Assembly: GCA_023436585.1 (NCBI GenBank)
Contig: JAEZIN010000029.1
Location: forward strand, 263,075 to 327,074
From: Bacillota bacterium
GTDB taxonomy: Bacteria > Bacillota > Clostridia > Christensenellales > Aristaeellaceae
DNA length: 64,000 nucleotides
Reading direction: 5' to 3'
The number at the start of each line of letters is the position of its first letter. Position 1 is the first letter of the stretch. The notes beneath the pieces are model-generated. The model worked only from the letters and a program-made list of their open reading frames with translations. It did not search any database and had not been told where the DNA came from. The translations under genes and the position numbers were made by a program. This document shows positions 42,321 to 50,287 of this stretch, one piece after another.

Positions 42321-42923
42321 ATGATCACCATCACCTGGGAGGAATTGCACAGGCAGATTGAGGCGTGCACCGTATGCGGCCTTGCGGCGGGCTGCACCCG
42401 CAAGGTGCCCGGCCAGGGCGACCGCGGCGCAAGGCTCATGCTGATTGGCGAAGGCCCCGGCGAGGTGGAAGACAGGGAAGGCTTGGCCTTTGTAGGCCCG
42501 GCCGGCCAGCTATTGACGCGGATGCTGGCGGCCATCAGCCTCCCCCGGGAACGGGTATATATCTGCAATGTGGTCAAATGCCGCCCGCCGCAAAACCGCG
42601 TTCCATTGCCCCAGGAGGCGGAAGCCTGCCTGCCTTTTTTGCGCATGCAGGCTGCTCTTATCCGCCCGGAAATCATCCTTCTGCTGGGGTCTACCGCCGC
42701 AAGAACGGTCCTTGGGGAGGATATCCGCATCACAAAGGACCGGGGCAAATGGTTTGAGCGCAAGGGCGTATGGATGATGCCGACCTATCATCCCTCCGCG
42801 CTGCTTAGGGACGCAGAAAAGAAAAAGGACGCGTGGAAGGATCTGCAGTCTGTCCGGCAAAAGCTCATGGAGCTTCATTTGTACGGGGATATATACGGGG
42901 AATATGATAAAGAAACGGTATGA
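42321..42923 (+). CDS. Uracil-DNA glycosylase family 4 (Fe-S type)
   Basis: 200 residues. The four Fe-S cysteines of family 4 are at 16, 19, 87 and 103 (CTVC, VVKCRPP, EACLPF). The uracil-binding GEGPGEVEDREG motif and the C-terminal TYHPSALLR complete the active site. It removes uracil from DNA. GGAGGCAGG precedes the ATG at 42321. A second, related gene follows 96 nt downstream. Confidence 0.93.
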   Translation: MITITWEELHRQIEACTVCGLAAGCTRKVPGQGDRGARLMLIGEGPGEVEDREGLAFVGPAGQLLTRMLAAISLPRERVYICNVVKCRPPQNRVPLPQEAEACLPFLRMQAALIRPEIILLLGSTAARTVLGEDIRITKDRGKWFERKGVWMMPTYHPSALLRDAEKKKDAWKDLQSVRQKLMELHLYGDIYGEYDKETV

Positions 42924-43019
42924 ATCATGGCGGACACATAAATGGCCTATCGAAATCCAATCCTTATAAGAGATTCGTTATGATTTCCCTGCTCCATTAT
43001 CGTGTAAGGGGTGTTTGTC

Positions 43020-43655
43020 ATGAATGATGCCATGAAGGCGTTCCGGATCAGGTGCGCTTCTTTTTTTCAGCCGCTGTGGCCGGGGGAGGACAAGGTGATC
43101 GTCTTTGGCGAGGGGAAATTTGAGAGGCCGCGCCTGATGCTCATCGGGGAAGCACCCGGCGAGCAGGAAGTGATGCAGGGGAAACCGTTTGTGGGCAAGG
43201 CCGGCAAGAACCTGGACGCCTTTTTGGAATCCGTTCATTTAAAGCGCGAGGAAATCTACATATCCAACGTCGTCAAGATACGCCCCACCAAGGTCAGCGA
43301 AAAGGGGCGCGTCAGCAACCGCCCGCCCTCCAAGGAAGAGATCGGGCTTTTCCTGCCCTGGCTGAAGGAGGAGATCGGCCTGGTGTCGCCGGAGATACTG
43401 GTGACGCTGGGGAACGTGGCGTTAAAAAGCCTGCTGGGGAAGGGGACCATAGGCGAAAACCATGGGCGCTTTCATCTGGTGTCTGTACAAGCCTCCGACG
43501 AAAACGCCAGGGAGTATCCGTTGTTCGCGCTGTATCATCCCGCTTCCATCATCTATAACCGAACCCTCAGCCAGGTGTATGCCCAGGACCTGAACGCCCT
43601 GGACGCGGCTATCAAAAGCGGCCTGGCTTCGTTTGTCATGAAAACGGACAGTTGA
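43020..43655 (+). CDS. Uracil-DNA glycosylase-like paralog lacking Fe-S ligands
   Basis: 211 residues with the same fold and motif order (GEAPGEQEVMQGKPFVGKAG, VVKIRPT, YHPASIIYNR), but the cluster cysteines are replaced: VVKC has become VVKI and the EAC position is lost. AAGGGG is 8 nt before the ATG at 43020. It may be a cluster-free glycosylase, similar in outline to the UdgX or family-5-type variants, or act on a different base. Adjacent to the canonical enzyme, so it is a recent or specialised paralog. Confidence 0.8.
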   Translation: MNDAMKAFRIRCASFFQPLWPGEDKVIVFGEGKFERPRLMLIGEAPGEQEVMQGKPFVGKAGKNLDAFLESVHLKREEIYISNVVKIRPTKVSEKGRVSNRPPSKEEIGLFLPWLKEEIGLVSPEILVTLGNVALKSLLGKGTIGENHGRFHLVSVQASDENAREYPLFALYHPASIIYNRTLSQVYAQDLNALDAAIKSGLASFVMKTDS

Positions 43656-43685
43656 AGCGAAAACCTGTATAATTGATGCTCTTTA

Positions 43686-43715
43686 TTGTTCCTGAAAAGA
43701 GAAAAGTGATATACT
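43686..43715 (+). promoter_or_regulatory. Promoter of nfeD-floA
   Basis: TTGTTC (43686-43691), 18-nt spacer, TATACT (43710-43715), upstream of AGGAGGAG and the nfeD-like start. Confidence 0.6.
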
Positions 43716-43742
43716 CTTACCATCAGGACAGGAGGAGATAAT

Positions 43743-44231
43743 ATGTTGGATATTCTTCCCATCATTATATTCTTTCTGGTAGGAATCGGCCTCTTGATAG
43801 CAGAAGTGTTCCTGCCGGGGTTTGGCCTTCCGGGGATATCGGGTATCGTACTGGAGATAGCCGCCGTGTGGATGACCTGGGCCAACCATGGGCCTGTGGC
43901 CGCGCTTGGCATGACCATTGTGATCCTGGCGGTAATTGCCATCACCATATCGGTCGCACTAAAGTCTGCCGCCAGGGGGCGGCTGTCCAAATCCAGCTTT
44001 ATATTGAACCATGCGGAAAGCTCCGAGGCGGGCTATACGGCCACCGGAGATATGGATGTTTTTCTGGGCAAGGAAGGGACTACCACCACGGTGCTCCGGC
44101 CCGCGGGGATTGCCGAGTTTGACGGCGTGCGTTTGAACGTGGTATCCGAGGGCGAATTCGTGGCCGCCAATACCAAGGTGCGCATCGAGCAGGTGGACGG
44201 CGCCAAGATCATGGTGCGCCAGCGTTCATGA
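43743..44231 (+). CDS. NfeD-like membrane protein
   Basis: 162 residues. Two to three membrane helices in the first half (LPIIIFFLVGIGLLIAEVF and after) and a C-terminal OB-fold domain (GKEGTTTTVLRPAGIAEFDG, FVAANTKVRIEQVDG). It is the short NfeD form without the protease domain and the usual partner of the flotillin FloA, which follows. GGAGGAGATAAT precedes the ATG. Confidence 0.92.
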   Translation: MLDILPIIIFFLVGIGLLIAEVFLPGFGLPGISGIVLEIAAVWMTWANHGPVAALGMTIVILAVIAITISVALKSAARGRLSKSSFILNHAESSEAGYTATGDMDVFLGKEGTTTTVLRPAGIAEFDGVRLNVVSEGEFVAANTKVRIEQVDGAKIMVRQRS

Positions 44232-44284
44232 GAATCAACCTGCCGGATAGGCCGGCGGGGAAATGATAGGGAGGAGAACTGGTC

Positions 44285-45283
44285 ATGGATGCATATTTCT
44301 GGCTGATCTTTATCGTAATCGTAGCGCTGATTGCGCTCACCATCCTCTTCCGCTTCGTGCCCCTGGGGCTGTGGATCAGCGCCCTGGCATCCGGCGTGCA
44401 CATCTCCATCAGCACACTGATCGGTATGCGCATCCGCCGTATCCAGCCCAGCCGTTTGGTGCTTCCGCTGATAAAAGCGAACAAGGCGGGCCTGAACCTG
44501 ACCATCACCAAGCTGGAAACCCACTTTCTGGCGGGCGGTAACGTGGATAAGGTCATCAACGCCCTGATCGCCGCCCAGCGCGCCAATATTCAAATGGCCT
44601 TTGAAAAGGCCTGTGCCATCGACCTGGCTGGCCGCGACGTGTTCCACGCCGTGCAGATGAGCGTTACCCCCAAGGTCATCGAGACCCCCGTGGTCGCCGC
44701 CATCGCCAAGGACGGTATCGAGCTTCGGGCCAAGGCACGTGTCACCGTGCGTACCAACATCGAGCGCCTGGTGGGCGGTGCCGGGGAAGAAACGGTTATC
44801 GCCCGCGTCGGTGAAGGCATCGTCACCACCGTTGGTTCCGCCGAAACCCATAAATCGGTTCTGGAGAACCCCGACCTCATCAGCCGCACGGTTTTGAACA
44901 AGGGCCTGGACGCCGGCACCGCGTTTGAAATCCTCTCCATCGACATCGCCGACGTGGACGTGGGCCGCAACATCGGCGCGCAGCTGCAAATGGACCAGGC
45001 GGAAGCCGACAGGCGCATCGCCCAGGCCAAGGCCGAGGAACGCCGGGCCATGGCTGTCGCCCATGAGCAGGAAATGAAGGCCGCCGTACAGGAAATGCGC
45101 GCCAAGGTGGTGGAGGCCGAGGCCGAGGTGCCCAAGGCCATGGCCACCGCCCTTCGGGAAGGCAAGCTGGGCGTGATGGATTACTATCAAATGCAGAACG
45201 TGATCGCCGACACCACCATGCGTGACGGCATCGCCAAGGCCAGTGCACCTGCAGCCCCCGCCGAGGAATTGCACAAGAAATAA
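44285..45283 (+). CDS. floA: Flotillin-like protein FloA
   Basis: 332 residues. An N-terminal membrane hairpin ([18 protein letters not shown]), an SPFH domain (about 30-200, [26 protein letters not shown]) and a C-terminal Glu/Ala-rich coiled coil (about 230-290). Organises functional membrane microdomains. GGGAGGAG precedes the ATG. It is in the typical nfeD-floA pair, and the next gene is often found third in this cluster. Confidence 0.95.
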   Translation: MDAYFWLIFIVIVALIALTILFRFVPLGLWISALASGVHISISTLIGMRIRRIQPSRLVLPLIKANKAGLNLTITKLETHFLAGGNVDKVINALIAAQRANIQMAFEKACAIDLAGRDVFHAVQMSVTPKVIETPVVAAIAKDGIELRAKARVTVRTNIERLVGGAGEETVIARVGEGIVTTVGSAETHKSVLENPDLISRTVLNKGLDAGTAFEILSIDIADVDVGRNIGAQLQMDQAEADRRIAQAKAEERRAMAVAHEQEMKAAVQEMRAKVVEAEAEVPKAMATALREGKLGVMDYYQMQNVIADTTMRDGIAKASAPAAPAEELHKK

Positions 45284-45353
45284 ATCGGTCCTCTAGCCAG
45301 TCGTTTTGCCCGGCGCACCATGGCGCCGGGCAATTCGGAAAGGAGGCGGCGAT

Positions 45354-45932
45354 ATGGAAGGTTTGTTTGGTTTTCTAGTCATCATCGGCATTGTCAATAC
45401 CATCATCAAGTGGGCAAAGAAGCAATCCGCCAATGGCCAGCAGAATCAGGGCGCTTCGCCGGAGAAGCCTTGGCAGCGCATGATAGGCGATATAGCCAAG
45501 ACGGTGGAGGAATCCATGTCCGGCAAAACACCGGCAAAAAATGTGCCGGTTTCGCCCGCGTACAAAACACTGAAAGAGGCTGCTTATAGAGAAGGTATGG
45601 GCGGCGGCGAAGGGGTATCCGGCTCGGCTCCGGCTTTTCAGCGGCCGGCCACCATTTCGTTAGGCGCTGCCGCAGGTTCTTCCTACCAGCCGGGGGAAGG
45701 CACTTCATATCCTCAGGAGCCCATACCCCAATGGCATGGCAGCCTGGGCGGTACGGAAGGAAGCCTGGCCTTTACGGCGAATCTAAAGGATGTGCCTGCC
45801 GCGGAGCAGACCGCGGAAACGCGCCCTGCCTTAAATCTTTCCTTTACACGCGATTCACTGATGCAGGCAGTTGTCATGCATGAGATTCTTACCAGACCAC
45901 AAGACAAAAGAAGGCGGTGTGGAACCCGTTGA
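45354..45932 (+). CDS. Hypothetical protein downstream of floA
   Basis: 192 residues. One N-terminal membrane helix (GLFGFLVIIGIVNTIIKW), a low-complexity middle rich in Gly/Ser/Pro, and a conserved-looking C-terminus (SLMQAVVMHEILTRPQ) reminiscent of a short helical motif seen at the end of floA-cluster proteins in Clostridia. No function known. AAAGGAGG precedes the ATG. Overlaps the response regulator by a few bases. Confidence 0.65.
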   Translation: MEGLFGFLVIIGIVNTIIKWAKKQSANGQQNQGASPEKPWQRMIGDIAKTVEESMSGKTPAKNVPVSPAYKTLKEAAYREGMGGGEGVSGSAPAFQRPATISLGAAAGSSYQPGEGTSYPQEPIPQWHGSLGGTEGSLAFTANLKDVPAAEQTAETRPALNLSFTRDSLMQAVVMHEILTRPQDKRRRCGTR

Positions 45933-46678
45933 GCGATATCCGCGTTGTGATTGCCGATGATGACAGCGGCATGCGCACGGTCATGCGCCACATGATATCC
46001 AAGGTGGAGGGGTTCACGCTTGCGGGCGAGGCCGAAAGCGGCCTCGCGCTTATGGAACTTGCGGAAAAGCTGCGGCCTCAGGTGGTATTTGTGGATGTGG
46101 AAATGCCCGGAATGAGCGGCGTGGAATGCGCGAGGCTCATACAGGACATGGACCCGGCCACCGTAATCATTTTCGCTACCGCCCATGACCAGTACATGGG
46201 CGATGCTTTTGAGGTGTACGCGTTTGATTACCTGCTTAAGCCCTTCAAGGTGGAGCGTGTGATCAAAACGCTGGAAAGGGCCCGTGACCGTATCACCCGC
46301 CGGGAGGAAAAACCCCTGCCGGCCTTGAAGCCCCGCAAACAGGCGGCGGCCGGCCGCCTGATGCTGCACCACAGGGATGGCGTCAGCTTTTTGAACATGC
46401 AGGATATACTGCTGATACAGCGGGAAGAGCGGGCCACCGTGATCTATACCATGGGAGAAGGCCGGTATATCACCAGCGACTCTCTGGGCGATACGGAGGA
46501 CAGACTGGACCCCGGCGTGTTTTTCAGATGCCACAAGTCCTATATCATCAATCTGAACCACATCAAAGCCATTACGCCTTACGGCCGCTGGACCTATGTG
46601 GTGCAATTGAACGGAACGCAGCATGACGCACTCATCACCCATGAAAAGTACGAAGAGCTGGAAAGAATGTTTTCGTAG
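45917..46678 (+). CDS. LytTR-family response regulator
   Basis: 253 residues. A receiver (residues about 8-120) with acidic pocket IADDDSG, phospho-Asp in VFVDVEMPGMSG and the KPF lysine, and a C-terminal LytTR DNA-binding domain (about 150-250, FFRCHKSYIINLNHIKAI). Regulates genes by binding direct repeats; target and sensor kinase are not in the window. Start is uncertain: GTG 45917 overlaps the previous gene by 16 nt, while TTG at 45929 gives a TTGA overlap with the preceding stop. No histidine kinase gene is adjacent. Confidence 0.88.
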   Translation: MWNPLSDIRVVIADDDSGMRTVMRHMISKVEGFTLAGEAESGLALMELAEKLRPQVVFVDVEMPGMSGVECARLIQDMDPATVIIFATAHDQYMGDAFEVYAFDYLLKPFKVERVIKTLERARDRITRREEKPLPALKPRKQAAAGRLMLHHRDGVSFLNMQDILLIQREERATVIYTMGEGRYITSDSLGDTEDRLDPGVFFRCHKSYIINLNHIKAITPYGRWTYVVQLNGTQHDALITHEKYEELERMFS

Positions 46679-46775
46679 CTTTCCAGGCGGCCGGAAAACT
46701 CGCATAATCAGCGCAAGGGGGCGGAATAAATACATCCGTCCCCTTTCTTCCATTTAGAACAGGGAAAAATCCCTG

Positions 46776-46794
46776 ATTTCCTTGCCAAGGAAAT
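46776..46794 (+). promoter_or_regulatory. Palindromic operator-like site over the rex -35
   Basis: ATTTCCTTGCCAAGGAAAT is a perfect 19-bp palindrome (9-1-9). It covers the -35 hexamer of the putative rex promoter, so a bound repressor would block initiation. It does not match the Rex site TTGTTAA-N4-TTAACAA. Confidence 0.6.
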
Positions 46795-46810
46795 ATCAGA
46801 ATGCTATAAT
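46782..46810 (+). promoter_or_regulatory. Promoter of rex
   Basis: TTGCCA (46782-46787), 17-nt spacer, TATAAT (46805-46810). Confidence 0.75.
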
Positions 46811-46887
46811 AACATGCAACAGACCAGAAAGGGATTTATTTCCTGTACGTTTTTCGCGCGCGGGAAAACGCTAAAGGAGGAGTGCTT

Positions 46888-47517
46888 GTGGCAGGCTATG
46901 TGTCGGATGCCGTTATTCGCAGGCTGCCGGGCTATTACCGGCATCTGCGGGAACTGGAAGCGGCAGGCGTGCATCAGATATCATCCCAGGAGCTGGGCCG
47001 GCGGATGCAGCTTACCGCGTCCCAGATCAGGCAGGACATCAATTGCTTCGGCGGTTTTGGGCGCCAGGGCTATGGCTATGAGGTGTCCAAGCTGAAGGGG
47101 CATATCGCGGAGATCCTGGGCTTGGATAAAAAGCACCGCATGGTCATTGTCGGAGCGGGAAACATCGGCCGCGCGGTAGCGAATTACCCGTCCTTTTTGC
47201 GGGAAGGCTTTCAGACGGTGGCTATCTTCGACACCGATCCCGGCAAGGTAGGCACGGAGGTGGCGGGGCTCACCGTGCAAAGCACCGATGCGCTGGAGGC
47301 GTTTTTTGCGGAAAACCAGGCGGATATTGGCGTGCTGGCGATACCCGCCAAAGGCGCCCAGCAGATTTTGAACAGGCTGGTGGACAAGGGAGTCAAAGGC
47401 ATTTGGAACTTTGCGCCGACGGATTTGAACCATCCTGACAGCGTAACCATCGTGAACGTGCATTTGAGCGACAGCCTGCAGGTACTTTCTTTCAAGATGA
47501 TGCACGGGCAGGGGTAA
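46888..47517 (+). CDS. rex: Redox-sensing repressor Rex
   Basis: 209 residues. An N-terminal winged helix (residues about 1-80; LTASQIRQDINCFGGFGRQGYGY) and a Rossmann NAD(H)-binding domain (MVIVGAGNIGRAVANY). Senses the NADH/NAD ratio and represses fermentation genes. The GTG at 46888 lies 7 nt after AAAGGAGG; a GTG at 46882 is too close to that site. A palindrome covers its promoter. Confidence 0.93.
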   Translation: MAGYVSDAVIRRLPGYYRHLRELEAAGVHQISSQELGRRMQLTASQIRQDINCFGGFGRQGYGYEVSKLKGHIAEILGLDKKHRMVIVGAGNIGRAVANYPSFLREGFQTVAIFDTDPGKVGTEVAGLTVQSTDALEAFFAENQADIGVLAIPAKGAQQILNRLVDKGVKGIWNFAPTDLNHPDSVTIVNVHLSDSLQVLSFKMMHGQG

Positions 47518-47596
47518 TAATTCCTTATTCCGGCATGGAATTAGGTGTCAAGACCGTTCCTATAGTGTAAGAACATTTGGATGGAGGAGCGTACTC

Positions 47597-49354
47597 ATGG
47601 AACAGACCCCTTCCGGGAGGAATCCTCAGGGCCGAAACCAGGTTTCGACGCCCCGAGTCGTTCGCGCCAGGAATGTGGCCGACCGCTCCTTTGAGCAGTC
47701 CTTTCCCCCTGTTGCCAGTGCCAGTCCCGGCCAGGCACCGGCCTTTGAGGCATATGAACGCCGCAGTGCCGGGGGCCGTTCCGCCCGTTATAACGGGGAG
47801 GGGGAGCAGCCTTACGGCAAGGGCGGTTCAGGATACCGGGGAGACGGTTACTCCGGCACATCCAGGCGGAAGAAAACACACCCCATTTTATACGCCACAA
47901 TCATTATGATCTGCACCCTGGGGCTGATAAGCATCGGGGTTGTTATGGCCCCGCAGCTTTTCGGCATATTCTGGAAGGGCATGCCCAACCAAGCATTCAT
48001 GAACGGCAAGCTGATTACGTGGGATCCAGCCCTCATGAACGATTACAGGGCAAAGCGCAGCTTTATAAGCCAGGATACCATTTATCCCGGTGTGTATGTG
48101 GACAATGTCCATGTGGGAAATATGACGCTGGAACAGGCCAAGGCGGCGCTTCAAACAAGCCCCTCCCAATCCGACAGCGGCTTTTCCCTGACGGTGAATA
48201 TCGGCAACCGCTCGTTCCCCATCAACAGCCAGATGGTGCCGCTTTCCCGCAATGTGGATCAGGTGCTGGAGCAGGCATACGCGCAGGGCAGGCAAGGCGC
48301 TGCCGCGGCGGCAAACGCCTCCGCGACGCCTTTTGAGCAGCGTTTGGCCGCCACGGAAGCGCTGTACAAGCAGAATGTCTTCCTTACATCCCATATGTCG
48401 TATGACAAGGCGGCTGTCAGGACGCTGACCGATGAAATGGTCAACCGCATCAACAGGAATCCTGTGGACGCCATGGTTCAAACCTTTGATTTTGGCACCA
48501 AGAAGTTCACCTTTGCCGATGAGACCGTGGGCGTGAAAGTGGATGGCGAGGCGCTGTACCAGCAGGTCATCGCCAAGCTGGACGCCAAGGAATATGGCCA
48601 GACGATCACGTTTACGCCTGAAATCATCCAGCCGGCGATTACCAAGGTCCAGCTGATGAACAACTTCAAGCGTGTATCGTGGTATACCACCGAAACCACC
48701 AGCAACTCCAACCGCAATACGAATGTGGATTTGTCTGCCAAGGCTGTCAACGGGCGTACGGTATTGCCGGGGCAGGTATTCTCCTTTAACGAGACCACCG
48801 GGCAGCGCACCGAAGGCAAAGGATACAAGGAGGCCATCGCCATCGCCGGCGGACAGGCTGTGCCTGATATTGGCGGCGGCGTGTGCCAAACCTCCAGCAC
48901 GCTGTTCAACGCGGTGGCCAGGGCCGATTTGGAAATCGTGGACCGAAGTCCCCATTCCTGGCCCAGCACGTATGTGCCCAAGGGGCTGGATGCCACCGTC
49001 AACTGGCCCAACCTGGACTTCAAGTTCCGCAACAACAAGGATACGCCCATTTTCATCATCAGCTATTACAATGACCGCAAGGTAACGGTGGAGATATACG
49101 GCATGAGCCTTGGGGATGGCGTCTCCATCGATCTGAAATCCGAGGTGGTAAAGACCACGAAGCCGCCCTCCGACGTGAAATACGTGCAGAACCCAAGCCT
49201 GGCCCCCGGAACCAGCAAGGAAATCATTGACGCCAGGACAGGTTATGTGGTGGACACTTACAAGGTGTGGTACAAGGACGGCCAGGAGTTCAAGCGGGAA
49301 AAGCTGTTCACTTCCAACTACCGGGCTTATCAGCGGACAGTGGAATTCAATTGA
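47597..49354 (+). CDS. VanW-family protein with G5-like C-terminus
   Basis: 585 residues. A long basic/Gly-rich cytoplasmic N-terminus (1-90), one membrane helix (about 94-116), a predicted peptidoglycan-binding/YoaR-like region (about 150-350), a VanW domain (about 370-480; LPGQVFSFNETTGQRTEGKG, IGGGVCQTSSTLFNA), and a C-terminal G5-like strand-rich segment. VanW proteins occur in glycopeptide-resistance clusters but also commonly elsewhere; here there are no van genes. Probably an envelope protein. GGAGGAGC precedes the ATG. Confidence 0.87.
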   Translation: MEQTPSGRNPQGRNQVSTPRVVRARNVADRSFEQSFPPVASASPGQAPAFEAYERRSAGGRSARYNGEGEQPYGKGGSGYRGDGYSGTSRRKKTHPILYATIIMICTLGLISIGVVMAPQLFGIFWKGMPNQAFMNGKLITWDPALMNDYRAKRSFISQDTIYPGVYVDNVHVGNMTLEQAKAALQTSPSQSDSGFSLTVNIGNRSFPINSQMVPLSRNVDQVLEQAYAQGRQGAAAAANASATPFEQRLAATEALYKQNVFLTSHMSYDKAAVRTLTDEMVNRINRNPVDAMVQTFDFGTKKFTFADETVGVKVDGEALYQQVIAKLDAKEYGQTITFTPEIIQPAITKVQLMNNFKRVSWYTTETTSNSNRNTNVDLSAKAVNGRTVLPGQVFSFNETTGQRTEGKGYKEAIAIAGGQAVPDIGGGVCQTSSTLFNAVARADLEIVDRSPHSWPSTYVPKGLDATVNWPNLDFKFRNNKDTPIFIISYYNDRKVTVEIYGMSLGDGVSIDLKSEVVKTTKPPSDVKYVQNPSLAPGTSKEIIDARTGYVVDTYKVWYKDGQEFKREKLFTSNYRAYQRTVEFN

Positions 49355-49362
49355 TTTTGATG

Positions 49363-49393
49363 GCGAAGACGGCAAACCGTCTTCGCTTTTTTT
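49363..49393 (+). terminator. Terminator after the VanW gene
   Basis: GCGAAGACGG-CAAA-CCGTCTTCGC followed by seven T residues. Confidence 0.95.
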
Positions 49394-49438
49394 GGCTTTG
49401 CTGCCGCGCGAACCTAAAACCAGTCTCACAGGCTTTGC

Positions 49439-49467
49439 TTGACTGGGTTTTGTGCGCGGGATATACT
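49439..49467 (+). promoter_or_regulatory. Promoter of the TetR gene
   Basis: TTGACT (49439-49444), 17-nt spacer, TATACT (49462-49467). Confidence 0.75.
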
Positions 49468-49489
49468 GAAATTGAAAGGAGGTGGAAGC

Positions 49490-50185
49490 ATGCGGCGGGG
49501 GGATGAGAAAAAGCAGGCCATACTGGATGTGGCCGAACGGTTGTTTTATTTGAAGGGGTATGAGCAGACCTCCGTGCAGGACCTATTGGATGTGCTTGGC
49601 ACCAGCAAGGGCAGCTTCTACCACCATTTTGAAAGCAAGTACGCTGTGCTGGAAACACTTGGCCAAAGCAGGGCGGAAAAAGCGCTCACCCAGGCGGAGG
49701 AGGCATTGGGCAGGGAAACCGGGAGCTTGAAGCGCATCGATGTGCTGATGCATTTTGTAATGCCCATCCGCGAAGGAGAAGAGCAGTTTCTGACACTGCT
49801 TTTGCCCATGATTTTTTCCGAAACAGGCCGCACGCTGTATGCGCAGTACAGCCAGGCGATAGCAGACGCGTTTTTGCCAAGGCTGCAGGTGCTTTTGCTG
49901 CAGGCATCGGAGGAGGGCATGGTGCATCTGTATCATCCGGACCATATGGCCGATATGCTGATGGCCCTTATCAACCGCTGCTGGTATGGGATCGCCGGGA
50001 TCATGATGGACGCCCGCCATAAAAACGGCGCCATCGATCCGGCGGATATGATGGAGCGGATGCAGGCTTACCGCTTTGCCGTGGAACGGATGCTGGATGC
50101 CCCCTTTGGCAGCCTGGAGATTGTGAATCTTACGGAGCTTGTACAGGTGGCATCCCGCGTGCTGACGGAGCTGAGGCTGGGCTAA
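49490..50185 (+). CDS. TetR/AcrR-family transcriptional regulator
   Basis: 231 residues. A TetR helix-turn-helix at residues 8-54 (AILDVAERLFYLKGYEQTS, GTSKGSFYHHFESK) and a helical ligand-binding domain. No efflux pump or enzyme gene is next to it, so the target is unknown. AAAGGAGGTGG precedes the ATG. Convergent with the radical SAM gene. Confidence 0.9.
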   Translation: MRRGDEKKQAILDVAERLFYLKGYEQTSVQDLLDVLGTSKGSFYHHFESKYAVLETLGQSRAEKALTQAEEALGRETGSLKRIDVLMHFVMPIREGEEQFLTLLLPMIFSETGRTLYAQYSQAIADAFLPRLQVLLLQASEEGMVHLYHPDHMADMLMALINRCWYGIAGIMMDARHKNGAIDPADMMERMQAYRFAVERMLDAPFGSLEIVNLTELVQVASRVLTELRLG

Positions 50186-50250
50186 GGGCCGGCACTGTTC
50201 CCCGGACAGAATGAACAATAGGCAGACAAAGAAAAGGATAGCGTAAAAAG

Positions 50251-50285
50251 GAACGCGGGGTGCAGTTCAAAGCACGCCCGCGTTC
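50251..50285. terminator. Bidirectional terminator between the TetR and YgiQ genes
   Basis: GAACGCGGG (50251-50259) with CCCGCGTTC (50277-50285), an inner GTGC/GCAC stem, A-rich on the left and TTTTA on the right. Confidence 0.8.
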
Positions 50286-50287
50286 TT

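Noticed and set aside
47597..49354. VanW gene as part of a vancomycin-resistance cluster
   Set aside because: No vanH, vanA/B, vanX, vanY or vanRS genes are nearby; VanW-domain proteins are common in Clostridia without resistance.
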